Source: Rhizobium sp. Root1203 (GTDB lineage: Bacteria > Pseudomonadota > Alphaproteobacteria > Rhizobiales > Rhizobiaceae). Taken from it: a DNA stretch of 64,000 nucleotides. The notes beneath the pieces are model-generated. The model did no database searches, was not told the origin of the DNA, and worked only from the letters and a program-made list of their open reading frames with translations. The translations under genes and the position numbers were made by a program. Shown one piece after another: positions 24,479 to 32,972 of the stretch (its first letter is position 1; every line of letters starts with the position of its first letter). The stretch lies in contig NZ_LMCW01000056.1 in assembly GCF_001424945.1 (NCBI RefSeq), forward strand, positions 179,447-243,446. Direction: 5' to 3'.

Positions 24479-25042
24479 ATGTCCCTTATCAACACATCCA
24501 TTAAGCCCTTCAAAGCGCAGGCTTTCAGGCAGGGCAAATTCATTGAAGTGACCGACGTCGATACCAAGGGGAAGTGGGCTGTCTTCTTCTTCTACCCGGC
24601 TGACTTCACATTTGTGTGCCCGACAGAACTTGGCGATGTCGCCGATCACTACGCCGAACTGCAGCGCCTCGACGTCGAGGTCTACTCGGTCTCTACCGAC
24701 ACGCATTTCACCCACAAGGCCTGGCACGACAGCTCCGAGACGATCGGCAAGATCCAGTACACGATGATCGGTGATCCGACAGGCACGATCAGCCGCAACT
24801 TCGAGGTCATGCGAGAATCCGAGGGTCTTGCTGACCGCGGCACTTTCGTCGTCGATCCGGATGGCGTCATTCAGGCCATGGAAGTCACGGCCGAAGGCAT
24901 CGGCCGCAACGCCGCAGACCTGATGCGCAAGATCAAGGCCGCCCAGTACGTTCGCTCGCATCCGGGCGAAGTGTGCCCTGCCAAGTGGGAAGAGGGCGAA
25001 AAGACGCTTGCCCCATCCTTGCACCTCGTCGGCAAGATTTGA
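24479..25042 (+). CDS. ahpC: Alkyl hydroperoxide reductase subunit C (typical 2-Cys peroxiredoxin)
   Basis: A 187-residue peroxiredoxin that reduces organic hydroperoxides and hydrogen peroxide in the cytosol. The peroxidatic cysteine is C47 in FTFVCPTEL and the resolving cysteine C166 in HPGEVCPAKW. Length equals the enterobacterial AhpC. The ATG at 24479 follows CAGGAG; longer in-frame starts have no ribosome site and would add residues outside the fold. An OxyR site lies directly upstream, and ahpF and oxyR follow on the same strand, so this is a peroxide-induced operon. Confidence 0.95.
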   Translation: MSLINTSIKPFKAQAFRQGKFIEVTDVDTKGKWAVFFFYPADFTFVCPTELGDVADHYAELQRLDVEVYSVSTDTHFTHKAWHDSSETIGKIQYTMIGDPTGTISRNFEVMRESEGLADRGTFVVDPDGVIQAMEVTAEGIGRNAADLMRKIKAAQYVRSHPGEVCPAKWEEGEKTLAPSLHLVGKI

Positions 25043-25054
25043 CCTGAAGTGAAA

Positions 25055-25084
25055 GGTTGCCCTTCTCCAAGCGGAAGGGCAACC
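25055..25084 (+). terminator. Intercistronic hairpin between ahpC and ahpF
   Basis: A perfect 11-base-pair stem (GGTTGCCCTTC with GAAGGGCAACC) around an eight-base loop. No run of T follows, so it is more likely an attenuator or an mRNA-stabilising hairpin than a full terminator. It could explain the usual excess of AhpC over AhpF. Confidence 0.5.
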
Positions 25085-25144
25085 GTCGCCTGCTGTATTG
25101 AGCACCCAAGCGGTGCTGCCATCTATTTTTTAGCGGAGTAGTTC

Positions 25145-26725
25145 ATGCTCGACGAGAATCTGAAGTCCCAGCTCAAAGCCTACCTGGAACGGGTCGTGCG
25201 CCCGATCGAGATTACCGCCTCTGTCGACGACAGCGCGAAGTCGCAAGAGATGTCGGCGCTTCTCACCCAGCTGGTCGAGCTTTGCAGGCAGATTTCCGTC
25301 ACCGAGCGTCGTGACGATGGCGAACGTGCGCCGTCCTTTGCGCTAAACAGCCCCGGCCATGACATCCAGCTTCGCTTTGCCGGCATTCCGATGGGCCATG
25401 AATTTACATCGCTCGTGCTCGCCCTGCTGCAGGTCGGCGGCCATCCGCCGCGCGTCGAACAGACAATCATCGACCAGATCAAGGATCTCGATGCCGACCT
25501 CAGCTTTGAGACCTATTTTTCGCTCTCCTGCCAGAACTGCCCTGACGTCGTACAGGCGCTGAACCTGATGGCGGTCCTCAATCCGCGCATCAGCCACGTC
25601 GCGATCGACGGCGGCGTCTTCCCGGCCGAGGTTGAAAGCCGTCAGGTGATGTCGGTGCCGACCGTCTACCTCAATGGTCAGATCTTCGGACAAGGCCGTA
25701 TGGAGGTCGAGGAGGTTGTCGCCAAACTCGATACTACGTCGGCCGAGCGTGCCGCCGAACGGTTGAACAATCGCGAAGCCTACGACGTGCTCGTCATCGG
25801 CGGCGGACCGGCGGGTGCGGCAGCGGCGATCTATGCCGCGCGCAAGGGTATCCGCACGGGTCTCGCGTCCGAGCGATTCGGTGGTCAGGTGCTGGACACC
25901 ATGGCGATCGAGAACTTCATTTCGGTACGCCACACCGAAGGCCCGCAATTCGCTGCCTCGCTTGAGGAACACGTCAGGGATTACGATATCGACGTGATGA
26001 ACCTGCAACGAGCAGAGAAGCTGGTTGCGGGCAAGGAAATGATCTCCGTCGAGCTTGTCAACGGCGCGACGCTGCGCTCAAAGGCGGTCATCCTGTCCAC
26101 CGGCGCCCGCTGGCGGCAGATGGGTGTCCCGGGCGAGGACCATTATCGCAACAAGGGTGTCGCCTATTGCCCGCATTGCGACGGCCCGCTCTTCAGGGGC
26201 AAGCGCGTGGCAGTGATCGGCGGCGGCAACTCAGGCGTCGAGGCGGCGATTGATCTCGCCAACATCGTGAGCCACGTGACGCTGATCGAATTCGACAGCA
26301 TGCTGCGCGCAGACGACGTTTTGCAGCGCAAGCTTCGGAGCCTGCCCAACGTCGATGTCCTGCTGTCGGCCAGGACGACCGAAGTGCTTGGCGACGGCCA
26401 GAAGGTCACGGGTCTTGTCTATGAGAACCGCATTGCCGGCCAGCGCCACACGCTGGATCTGGATGGCATTTTCGTGCAGATTGGCCTCTTGCCGAATACG
26501 GAATGGCTGAAGGGTTCTGTCGACCTTTCGTCGCGCGGCGAAATCATCGTCGATCAGCACGGTCAGACGTCGGTTCCGGGCGTCTTTGCTGCTGGCGACT
26601 GCACGACGGTTCCCTACAAGCAGATCGTCATCGCGCTCGGCGAGGGAGCAAAGGCCTCGCTTGCTGCTTTCGACCACCTGATGCGCACGTCGGCGCCGGA
26701 TACTGACGCCGTCAAGGCAGCATGA
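25145..26725 (+). CDS. ahpF: Alkyl hydroperoxide reductase subunit F
   Basis: A 526-residue NADH-dependent flavoprotein that reduces AhpC. The N-terminal tandem thioredoxin-fold domain has its redox pair C129/C132 in SCQNCPD. After a linker comes a thioredoxin-reductase-like part: FAD motif DVLVIGGGPAGAAAAIYA, redox pair in AYCPHCDGP, NAD motif VAVIGGGNSGVEAAIDLA, and GVFAAGDCTTVPYKQ near the C-terminus. Length matches AhpF. It lies about 100 bases after ahpC, past a strong hairpin, and 22 bases before oxyR. Confidence 0.95.
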   Translation: MLDENLKSQLKAYLERVVRPIEITASVDDSAKSQEMSALLTQLVELCRQISVTERRDDGERAPSFALNSPGHDIQLRFAGIPMGHEFTSLVLALLQVGGHPPRVEQTIIDQIKDLDADLSFETYFSLSCQNCPDVVQALNLMAVLNPRISHVAIDGGVFPAEVESRQVMSVPTVYLNGQIFGQGRMEVEEVVAKLDTTSAERAAERLNNREAYDVLVIGGGPAGAAAAIYAARKGIRTGLASERFGGQVLDTMAIENFISVRHTEGPQFAASLEEHVRDYDIDVMNLQRAEKLVAGKEMISVELVNGATLRSKAVILSTGARWRQMGVPGEDHYRNKGVAYCPHCDGPLFRGKRVAVIGGGNSGVEAAIDLANIVSHVTLIEFDSMLRADDVLQRKLRSLPNVDVLLSARTTEVLGDGQKVTGLVYENRIAGQRHTLDLDGIFVQIGLLPNTEWLKGSVDLSSRGEIIVDQHGQTSVPGVFAAGDCTTVPYKQIVIALGEGAKASLAAFDHLMRTSAPDTDAVKAA

Positions 26726-26747
26726 CAAGCAGCGGCCCGATCGCATT

Positions 26748-27666
26748 GTGACGCTACGAGAGCTGGAGTATCTGATCGCGCTCGCAAACCACCGGCATTT
26801 TGGCCGGGCTGCGGAGGAGTGTCAGGTCGCCCAGCCGACGTTGTCGACGCAGATCAGAAAGCTGGAGGAGGATCTCGGCGCGCCGCTCATCGAGCGGACG
26901 TCGCGTTCGCTGATGTTGACGTCTTTCGGCCAGGATACCGTTGAGCGTGCCCGGCGCATCATGACCGAGGTCGAGGAGATGAAGGCGGCGGCCCGTCGCA
27001 GCCGCAACCCCGAGGCAGGCACGCTTCGCCTCGGCATTTTCCCGACGCTCGCACCGTATTTCCTGCCACATGCGGTGCCGCGCATCCGCGAGACGTTCCC
27101 CGGCCTGGAAATGCTGCTGATCGAGGAGAAAAGCGATGGCCTTCTGTCGCGTCTGCACAACGGCAATCTGGACGCAGCGATCCTCGCTCTGCCGGTTGGC
27201 GACGATCGCCTGACAACAGAGCTTCTGTTTTCGGAGCGTTTCCTGCTCGCCGTGCCGGCGTCCCATTCACTGGCAGAGCGAAAGGAACTCGCACTTGCCG
27301 ACCTCAACGGCTATAATCTGATGCTGCTTGAAGAAGGCCATTGCCTGCGGGATCAGGCACTGGACGTCTGCCGGCTCGCGGGTGCGAGCCGAGCGTACAT
27401 CGTTTCGCGCAACCAGCCTGGAGACGCTTCGCCAGATGGTTGGGGCCAAGGTCGGGATGACGTTGCTGCCGGAGCTCGCCACGCGTCACTCTCCTTCCAG
27501 CAACATCAGGCTTCTGAGTTTCACGGATTCACCGCCAAGTCGCCAGATCGGCATCTGTTGGCGGAAGGGCTCGGCGATGCGTCACTTCCTGCCGGAGATC
27601 GGCGTGTTGCTGCGTGGCGTCTCCAAAGCGTTGCTGGCTCCCCCGCCGACGCCTGCGCTCGACTAG
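26748..27666 (+). pseudogene. oxyR: oxyR with a one-base frameshift
   Basis: A LysR-type peroxide sensor, OxyR, interrupted by one extra C. The first frame runs from a GTG start to residue 214 and contains the helix-turn-helix (HFGRAAEECQVAQPTLSTQIRKLE) and both sensor cysteines, C199 and C208, in GHCLRDQALDVC. After LAGAS the frame breaks at the CC at 27389-27390. One base on, the sequence resumes with ERTSFRATSLETLRQMVGA and GMTLLPELA and ends at 27666. Removing one C gives a 305-residue protein, the normal OxyR length. As read, the protein would lose its last ~90 residues and gain an unrelated tail. Either this is a recent inactivating mutation or a sequencing error; the intact flanks suggest it is young. 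Confidence 0.85.
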
Positions 27667-27688
27667 GCGTTTCAACACGGGAAGTGCT

Positions 27689-28216
27689 TCATTTCCATTC
27701 CCACAGCACCGACGATGAAAATGGCCGGTCCTGAACCAGCAGATCCTGTCGCCCCAGCATGCGCTCATAGGTATCGGCATCGGCATCGCCATTCAGCCCG
27801 ACGAAGAGCATTTTCATGGAGCTTGTCTCCGGCTGTCCCTTTTTCCGATAGCTAAAGTGCACCGCACAGGTAGGGTATTCCCAATCCGCCGTCAGGGTCT
27901 CGGCAAATCCGTTCTCGGCAAGCCCTCCGGTGCGTCCCGACGAGGCCAGAAACTGACCGAGGCCGAAGAAGCCTGCAAACAGCTTAAAGGCGGTCTGTTG
28001 CTGCATCTGCGCGCCCTGGTCGTTTGTCGTGTCTCGCCGATAGAACAGGCTGTCGGTCTGGCCGCGCTGTCTCGTCAGGCTGTAGCTGACGAGGTTGCGT
28101 TGCGCCAGCAGTTCCATCGACAGTACGTACGTCTGGTAGCTCTCTGGGTCGGTGTGAAGATCGTCGATCCTTGACCTCAGGTCGGCGATGTAGTCCCGAT
28201 AGAATGCCGCGGTCAT
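27689..28216 (-). CDS. Conserved-looking hypothetical protein
   Basis: A 175-residue soluble protein with no signal peptide or membrane segment. I chose ATG at 28216 because AGAAGGAATTTC precedes it; a longer frame to 28330 has no ribosome site. The N-terminus is helical and charged (FYRDYIADLRSRIDDLHTD). A central part mentions no known motif, and the C-terminus ends FSSSVLWEWK. No family is recognised. It lies tail-to-tail with the oxyR frame, 22 bases apart, and head-to-head with the small RNA at 28.4 kb. It has no evident link to the peroxide genes. Confidence 0.65.
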   Translation of the reverse strand: MTAAFYRDYIADLRSRIDDLHTDPESYQTYVLSMELLAQRNLVSYSLTRQRGQTDSLFYRRDTTNDQGAQMQQQTAFKLFAGFFGLGQFLASSGRTGGLAENGFAETLTADWEYPTCAVHFSYRKKGQPETSSMKMLFVGLNGDADADTYERMLGRQDLLVQDRPFSSSVLWEWK

Positions 28217-28409
28217 CTGAAATTCCTTCTTGCGATGGCGGCGTGTTAGCAGAAAACGCGAAGAGACCAAAGCGTGTCGGGTGGGTTGCGTCTTAGACGC
28301 CCGATGGTGTCGCATGGAGCAATAAGTCACGCGTTACGCGCATGGCGCATAGCTGCGCTGCAGAAATGTGCCTATCATTTGGGCGAACCATCTGTATATT
28401 CAGTTTCAT

Positions 28410-28563
28410 CGAAGCGATGCACCTCCTCCCGCAGAGCTTCGTGTTTGCAAGCGGCCTTATCCTCCTCCCGAGGGCGCTTGCGGGAACAGCAGCAACCTCC
28501 TCCCAGCTGCTGTTCGGTGTTTTCGAAAGCCTGCCGCACCTCCTCCCGCGGCAGGCTTTTTTC
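28410..28563 (+). ncRNA. Small regulatory RNA with four anti-Shine-Dalgarno hairpin loops
   Basis: Four consecutive hairpins each present CCTCCTCCC in the loop: stem GAAGC/GCTTC (28410-28440), stem GCAAGCGGCC/GGGCGCTTGC (28447-28482), stem AACAGCAGC/GCTGCTGTT (28485-28514) and stem AAAGCCTGCCGC/GCGGCAGGCTTT (28526-28559). The last is followed by TTTT and so doubles as a Rho-independent terminator. The loop sequence is complementary to ribosome-binding sites. Rhizobial alpha-r14/NfeR1-type and Rhodobacter cuckoo/CcsR-type RNAs use the same CCUCCUCCC loops. TATATT at 28395-28400 could be the -10 element, placing the 5' end near 28407. Short ORFs crossing the region show no protein-like content. 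Confidence 0.82.
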
Positions 28564-28651
28564 GTTTTGCCGGACGGTTGTTCTCAGCCATTCTTGCGGC
28601 GGAAAAAGCGTGCCAGGTCCTATCCGTAAAGGTTCGCAGGAAAGAACTCTC

Positions 28652-29376
28652 ATGGATTGGGATGGAAAGCGCGTATAGTTAACCGGTGCCGGAAAGGGCA
28701 TAGGGAGGGCGACCGCCGTCATGCTCGCGCGGCGCGGCGCAAAAGTTGTTGCGCTAAGCCGCACGCCGGAAGACCTCGAGACGCTCGTCTCGGAGATCGG
28801 ATGCGAGCCAATCTGCGTCGACCTTGCAAGGACAGACACCCTGGGGTCGGCGGTCAGCGTCGCGCTGCCAGTCGACTTCCTGGTCAATTGTGCGGGTACG
28901 ACCGTATTGCAGTCTTTTGTTCGAGCGAGCTCTCGGACTTCCATCGTGTCCTGAACGTCAATACCGTCGCGCCGAAGGTGCTGTCGCAAATCGTCGTCCG
29001 CGAGTGGCTGCGGCTTGGCATTAAGGGTGCGATCGTCAACGTCTCCAGTGATGCCGCCCGTCGCGGCGTGGTAAACCACACGGCCTATTGCGCCTCGAAG
29101 GCCGCGCTCGATGCCATGACACGGGTGCTTGCCGCAGAGCTCGGGCCCTCCGGCATCCGCGTCAACAGCGTCAATCCGACCGTTACCTTGACGCCGATGG
29201 GCGAGCTGGCATGGAATGACCCCGCAAAGGCCAATCCCTTGAAGGCGCGCATACCACTCGGCCGGTTCATCGATCCCGATGAAGTGGCGGAAGCCATACT
29301 CTTCCTGCTGGGCGACGGCTCTTCCATGATCAACGGCGCTACACTGCCGGTCGATGGCGGGCTGTCGATTTCCCAA
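28652..29376 (+). pseudogene. Decayed SDR resembling L-xylulose reductase (DCXR)
   Basis: A short-chain dehydrogenase gene broken at least twice. From ATG 28652 the frame reads MDWDGKRV, hits TAG at 28676-28678, then continues in frame with LTGAGKGIGRATAVMLARRGAKVV, the NAD(P) motif. A base is missing near 28920, after LVNCAGTTVLQSF. The remainder, one frame back, encodes DFHRVLNVNTVAP, the active-site region VNVSSDAARRG with AYCASKAALD, and RVNSVNPTVTLTPMG, typical of dicarbonyl/L-xylulose reductases. The natural stop also seems lost, as the frame runs on past TLPVDGGLSIS. Two or three independent lesions make sequencing error unlikely. Confidence 0.8.
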
Positions 29377-29441
29377 GGCGCCGATCTTGCCGTCAGCCAC
29401 GCCTTCCGACTGTTTCTGCTGACGTGGGTTTCGTCGGCTCT

Positions 29442-30896
29442 TCAGCCAATCCCGCCCAGGCACACATATTTGATCTCGGTGAACTCCTCGATGCCGTACT
29501 TCGAGCCCTCGCGGCCGAGGCCTGACAGCTTGACGCCGCCAAACGGCGCCTCGGCCGTCGAGATCAGGCCGGTATTGACCCCGACCATGCCATATTCGAG
29601 CGCCTCGGCCACCCGGAAGACGCGCGCCAGATCCTTGGCGTAGAAGTAGGACGCAAGGCCGAATTCGGTGTCGTTGGCCTGTTCGATGACGTCGGCCTCG
29701 TCCTTGAAGCGGAAGAGCGGCGCCACCGGCCCGAAGGTCTCTTCGCGGGCAACCGCCATCTCCCGGGTCACATTCGCCAGCACCGTTGCCTCATAAAAGG
29801 TGCCGCCTAGTGCATGGCGCTTGCCGCCTTGCACCACGCTTGCCCCCTTTGCGAGTGCGTCCGCCACGTGTTCCTCGACCTTCTCCAGTGCAGGCCGGTC
29901 GATCAGGGGCCCGAGGATGATACCCTCATCGAAACCGTTGCCCGTCGTGAGCTTGCCGACCGCTGCGCCAAGCTTCTGGGAAAAGGCCTCGTAGACGCCC
30001 TCCTGGACGTAGAGCCGGTTGGCACAGACGCAGGTCTGGCCGTTGTTGCGGAACTTGGCGATCAGCGCGCCTTCGACGGCGGCGTCGAGATCGGCATCGT
30101 CAAAGACGATGAAGGGCGCATTGCCGCCGAGCTCCAGTCCCAGCTTCTTGATCGTCGGCGCGCTCTGTTTGTAGAGCTCGGCTCCCACCTCGGTGGAACC
30201 GGTGAAGGTGAGCTTGCGAACCATGGGGTTCCCCGTCATCTCTGCACCGATGGCCGCAGCCGAGCCTGTCACGACGGAAAACAGCCCCTTCGGCAGTCCC
30301 GCACGCTCGGCCAGAACCGCGATTGCGATTGCTGAGAACGGTGTCTGCGAGGCAGGCTTCAGCACCATGGCGCAGCCGGCCGCAAAGGCCGGCCCAGCCT
30401 TGCGGGTAATCATAGCATTGGGGAAATTCCACGGCGTGATTGCCGCAACGACGCCGATTGGCTGCTTCATAACCATGATGCGCTTGTCGGGCTGGTGGCC
30501 GGGGATGAGATCGCCATAGACGCGGCGGCCCTCTTCTGCGAACCACTCGATGAAGCTGGCACCGTAGACGATCTCGCCGGTCGCTTCGGCAAGCGGCTTG
30601 CCCTGTTCGAGCGTCAGGATGCGACCGAGATCATCCTTATTCTCGATCATCGCCTCGAACCACTTGCGAAGAATGCCGGCGCGCTCCTTGGCTGTGCGCG
30701 CCGCCCAACTCTTCTGGGCAAGCTGCGCGGCCTCGATCGCCGTCTTCGTCTCCTTGGCGCCGAGCTTCGGAACAAGGCCGATGATCTCGCCGGTCGCAGG
30801 ATTGTTCACCTCGATCGCATTGGAGGGATCGGCTTCGATCCAGCTGCCGCCGATGAGGGCTGCCTGGCGAAAGAGCGAGGGGTCTTTGAGGTTCAT
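29442..30896 (-). CDS. gabD: Succinate-semialdehyde dehydrogenase (NADP+)
   Basis: A 484-residue aldehyde dehydrogenase matching GabD in length and blocks: ITPWNFPNAMITRKAGPAFAAG, FTGSTEVGAEL, LELGGNAPFIVFDDAD, and the nucleophile in NNGQTCVCANRLYVQ, with EAPFGGVKLSGLGREGSKYG at the C-terminus. The FRNNGQTCVCANR signature is characteristic of succinate-semialdehyde dehydrogenases, which convert succinate semialdehyde to succinate in GABA breakdown. ATG 30896 is preceded by an AGGA; frames to 30959 are less likely. No GABA aminotransferase lies nearby, so it may act as a single-gene unit. Confidence 0.88.
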   Translation of the reverse strand: MNLKDPSLFRQAALIGGSWIEADPSNAIEVNNPATGEIIGLVPKLGAKETKTAIEAAQLAQKSWAARTAKERAGILRKWFEAMIENKDDLGRILTLEQGKPLAEATGEIVYGASFIEWFAEEGRRVYGDLIPGHQPDKRIMVMKQPIGVVAAITPWNFPNAMITRKAGPAFAAGCAMVLKPASQTPFSAIAIAVLAERAGLPKGLFSVVTGSAAAIGAEMTGNPMVRKLTFTGSTEVGAELYKQSAPTIKKLGLELGGNAPFIVFDDADLDAAVEGALIAKFRNNGQTCVCANRLYVQEGVYEAFSQKLGAAVGKLTTGNGFDEGIILGPLIDRPALEKVEEHVADALAKGASVVQGGKRHALGGTFYEATVLANVTREMAVAREETFGPVAPLFRFKDEADVIEQANDTEFGLASYFYAKDLARVFRVAEALEYGMVGVNTGLISTAEAPFGGVKLSGLGREGSKYGIEEFTEIKYVCLGGIG

Positions 30897-31105
30897 TTTA
30901 TCCATCCTGTGCGAGAATTCACCGGATACCGGCCCAGCGAGCAGGTCCCACGACGTCAAGGGGAAAACTGGCGCCCGTTTCCGTCATGTCAAATTGGCCC
31001 GCCTGAAAATAGAATACAACGCGTCGGCGTTAGCCAACGCATCGCAGGGCGCAAATCGATTGTCTGCACCCTGCATGTTCTCACCACAAAACAGGTCTTG
31101 ACGGT

Positions 31106-31852
31106 CTAGGATCTTTTTGCGGGACGGCCGTGGATCGGCTCTGCCCGATGCCAGTTCTCCAGGATGCGGCCGTCGGTATGGGTCTGCTTTGCCCAGCGAA
31201 TGCCGTTCGAGATGACCTTGTGAATGATCCTGTCATGATAGATGGGGTAGGTCTCGTGGCCAGGGCTGAAGAAGAAGATACGCCCGCGTCCGCGCTGGAA
31301 GGTGCAGCCGCTGCGGAACACTTCGCCGCCAGAATACCAGGAGATGAATACCAGTTCGTCGGGCTGGGGGATGTCAAAGGGTTCGCCGTACATCTCTGAC
31401 GCGTTGACCTCGAAATAGGGCGGCAAGCCCTCGGCGATCGGATGCGAGGGATTGACCACCCAAACCCGTTCCAGGTCTCCATCCGGCGTCTCGCGCCAGG
31501 AGAGGTTGGCATTCGTGCCCATCAGGCGGCGAAAGAGCTTGGAGTGGTGTCCCGAGTGTAGAACCAGCAGCCCCATACCCTTGAGCACGCGCTGCTGGAC
31601 ACGGTCGATCAGGCCGTCGCTGACGTCGTCATGGGCCATATGGCCCCACCAGAGCAGCACGTCGGTATCGTTCAGGACGGAGTCAGGCAGGCCCTCGTCC
31701 GGATCGTCGAGCGTCCCGCGGCGAATCTCAAAGTCGGGGTGTTTGATGCCGGCGGCGATCGCGCCGTCGATACGGTCAGGGTAAATCTCCTGCACTTCCT
31801 TGTGCAGTTGCTCGTGGCGCCCCTCGTTCCAGATGGTAACCTTGATTGTCAT
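31106..31852 (-). CDS. ThuA-like sugar-utilisation protein
   Basis: A 248-residue protein with the ThuA/trehalose-utilisation domain, a class-I amidotransferase-like fold. Typical segments are VTIWNEGRHEQ near the start, DVLLWWGHMAHDDV, LVLHSGHHSKLFRRLMG and FFFSPGHETYPIYH. The ATG at 31852 follows GAGGACATC; a longer frame overlapping the ATPase gene is less likely. In Sinorhizobium, ThuA works with the oxidoreductase ThuB in trehalose and related disaccharide use, via 3-keto-sugars. Here it is the last gene of a five-gene ABC operon, while the oxidoreductase is on the divergent strand. Trehalose as substrate is inferred, not shown. Confidence 0.85.
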   Translation of the reverse strand: MTIKVTIWNEGRHEQLHKEVQEIYPDRIDGAIAAGIKHPDFEIRRGTLDDPDEGLPDSVLNDTDVLLWWGHMAHDDVSDGLIDRVQQRVLKGMGLLVLHSGHHSKLFRRLMGTNANLSWRETPDGDLERVWVVNPSHPIAEGLPPYFEVNASEMYGEPFDIPQPDELVFISWYSGGEVFRSGCTFQRGRGRIFFFSPGHETYPIYHDRIIHKVISNGIRWAKQTHTDGRILENWHRAEPIHGRPAKRS

Positions 31853-31865
31853 GATGTCCTCGATG

Positions 31866-32951
31866 TTAAGAAGCTTGGGCCTGGCGGATAACCCGCCCGG
31901 CGGAGTCGAATAGATGGCAAGCAGCAGCATCCGCGTTGAGCGAGACGCGGTCGCCGGGCCGTACAGCAACGTCGCCCTCGGCGCGCACCACGATCGGCTG
32001 TTCGGGTGAGCCGACGGTCATGTATGTTTCGACCCCAAGGCGCTCGACGATGACGACGTCGGCGCTGAAGTTTCCTTGGCCCTCGGAGGCGATCTTGAAG
32101 TGCTCCGGTCGAATCCCGAGCGTGGCTGCGCCTTGCGGCACCGTGCCGTTCGCATCCGCAAGGTCCAACGCAAGGCCGATCGGGCTTTGCGCGCGCAGTT
32201 CGCCGGCCTTCGGCCTGGTGATTGCCACCGGAATGGTGTTCATCCTTGGTGAGCCGATAAAGGTCGCGACGAATTCGTTGTCGGGCTGATGGTAGAGGTT
32301 CATCGGCGCACCCTGCTGGGCAACCAGCCCCTTGTTCAGGACGACGATGCGGTCCGCCATGGTCATGGCTTCGACCTGATCGTGGGTGACATAGACGACT
32401 GTTGCTTTGAGCTCCCGGTGCAGGCGCTGTAACTCGGCGCGCATCTGGACGCGCAAGGCGGAGTCGAGATTGGAGAGCGGCTCGTCGAACAGGATCAGCG
32501 AGGGCTTTTTGATGATCGCCCGGCCGATCGCGACACGCTGTCTCTGGCCGCCGGAAAGGGCCGCCGGCCGGCGATCGAGATAGTCGGTCAGCTGCAGGAT
32601 CTCGGCCACACCCTCAACCTGCTTTCGGATGTCGGCCTCCGGTACCTTCTTAAGGCTCAGCGAAAAGCCGATGTTCTGAGCAACCGTCATGTGCGGATAA
32701 AGGGCATAGGACTGGAACACCATGGCGATGCCGCGCTTGTCCGGCGGCACGTCGTTGATGCGCCGGCCGTCAAGAATGAGATCACCGCCGTCTATCCCCT
32801 CAAGGCCGGCGATCATGCGCAGCAACGTCGATTTTCCGCAGCCGGACGGGCCGACGAAAACTGCGAATTCGCCATCTTCGACGGTGATGTCGACGCCCTT
32901 GATGACCTCCAGAGCACCGTAGAATTTGCGAACGTTCTTGAGATTGATCAT
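31866..32951 (-). CDS. Sugar ABC transporter ATPase (UgpC/MalK/ThuK type)
   Basis: A 361-residue CUT1 ATPase. It has Walker A GPSGCGKSTLLRMIAG near residue 35, the signature ALSGGQRQRVAIGRAI and Walker B LILFDEPLSNLD. A C-terminal TOBE/MalK-type regulatory domain begins after FIGSPRMNTIPV. It lies between the second permease and the ThuA-like gene. It powers the importer formed by the permeases at 33.0-34.8 kb and the binding protein at 34.9-36.1 kb. Shared ATPases are common in CUT1 systems, so it could also serve other transporters. Confidence 0.92.
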   Translation of the reverse strand: MINLKNVRKFYGALEVIKGVDITVEDGEFAVFVGPSGCGKSTLLRMIAGLEGIDGGDLILDGRRINDVPPDKRGIAMVFQSYALYPHMTVAQNIGFSLSLKKVPEADIRKQVEGVAEILQLTDYLDRRPAALSGGQRQRVAIGRAIIKKPSLILFDEPLSNLDSALRVQMRAELQRLHRELKATVVYVTHDQVEAMTMADRIVVLNKGLVAQQGAPMNLYHQPDNEFVATFIGSPRMNTIPVAITRPKAGELRAQSPIGLALDLADANGTVPQGAATLGIRPEHFKIASEGQGNFSADVVIVERLGVETYMTVGSPEQPIVVRAEGDVAVRPGDRVSLNADAAACHLFDSAGRVIRQAQAS

Positions 32952-32972
32952 CTTTGAAACTCTTTCTGGATA

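Noticed and set aside
26748..27734. The 328-codon frame as an intact LysR regulator
   Set aside because: After residue 214 it no longer matches OxyR, while the correct C-terminus is found one base away; a frameshift explains this better than a novel tail.
28410..28563. CRISPR-like array suggested by the repeated CCTCCTCCC
   Set aside because: The repeat is only nine bases and is always in a hairpin loop with a different stem, unlike CRISPR repeats and spacers; no cas genes are present.
28342..28682. Overlapping short plus-strand ORFs across the small RNA
   Set aside because: Their content is dictated by the repeated CCTCCTCCC hairpins (Pro/Leu runs) and the frames do not agree with one another; the RNA hairpins explain the sequence better.
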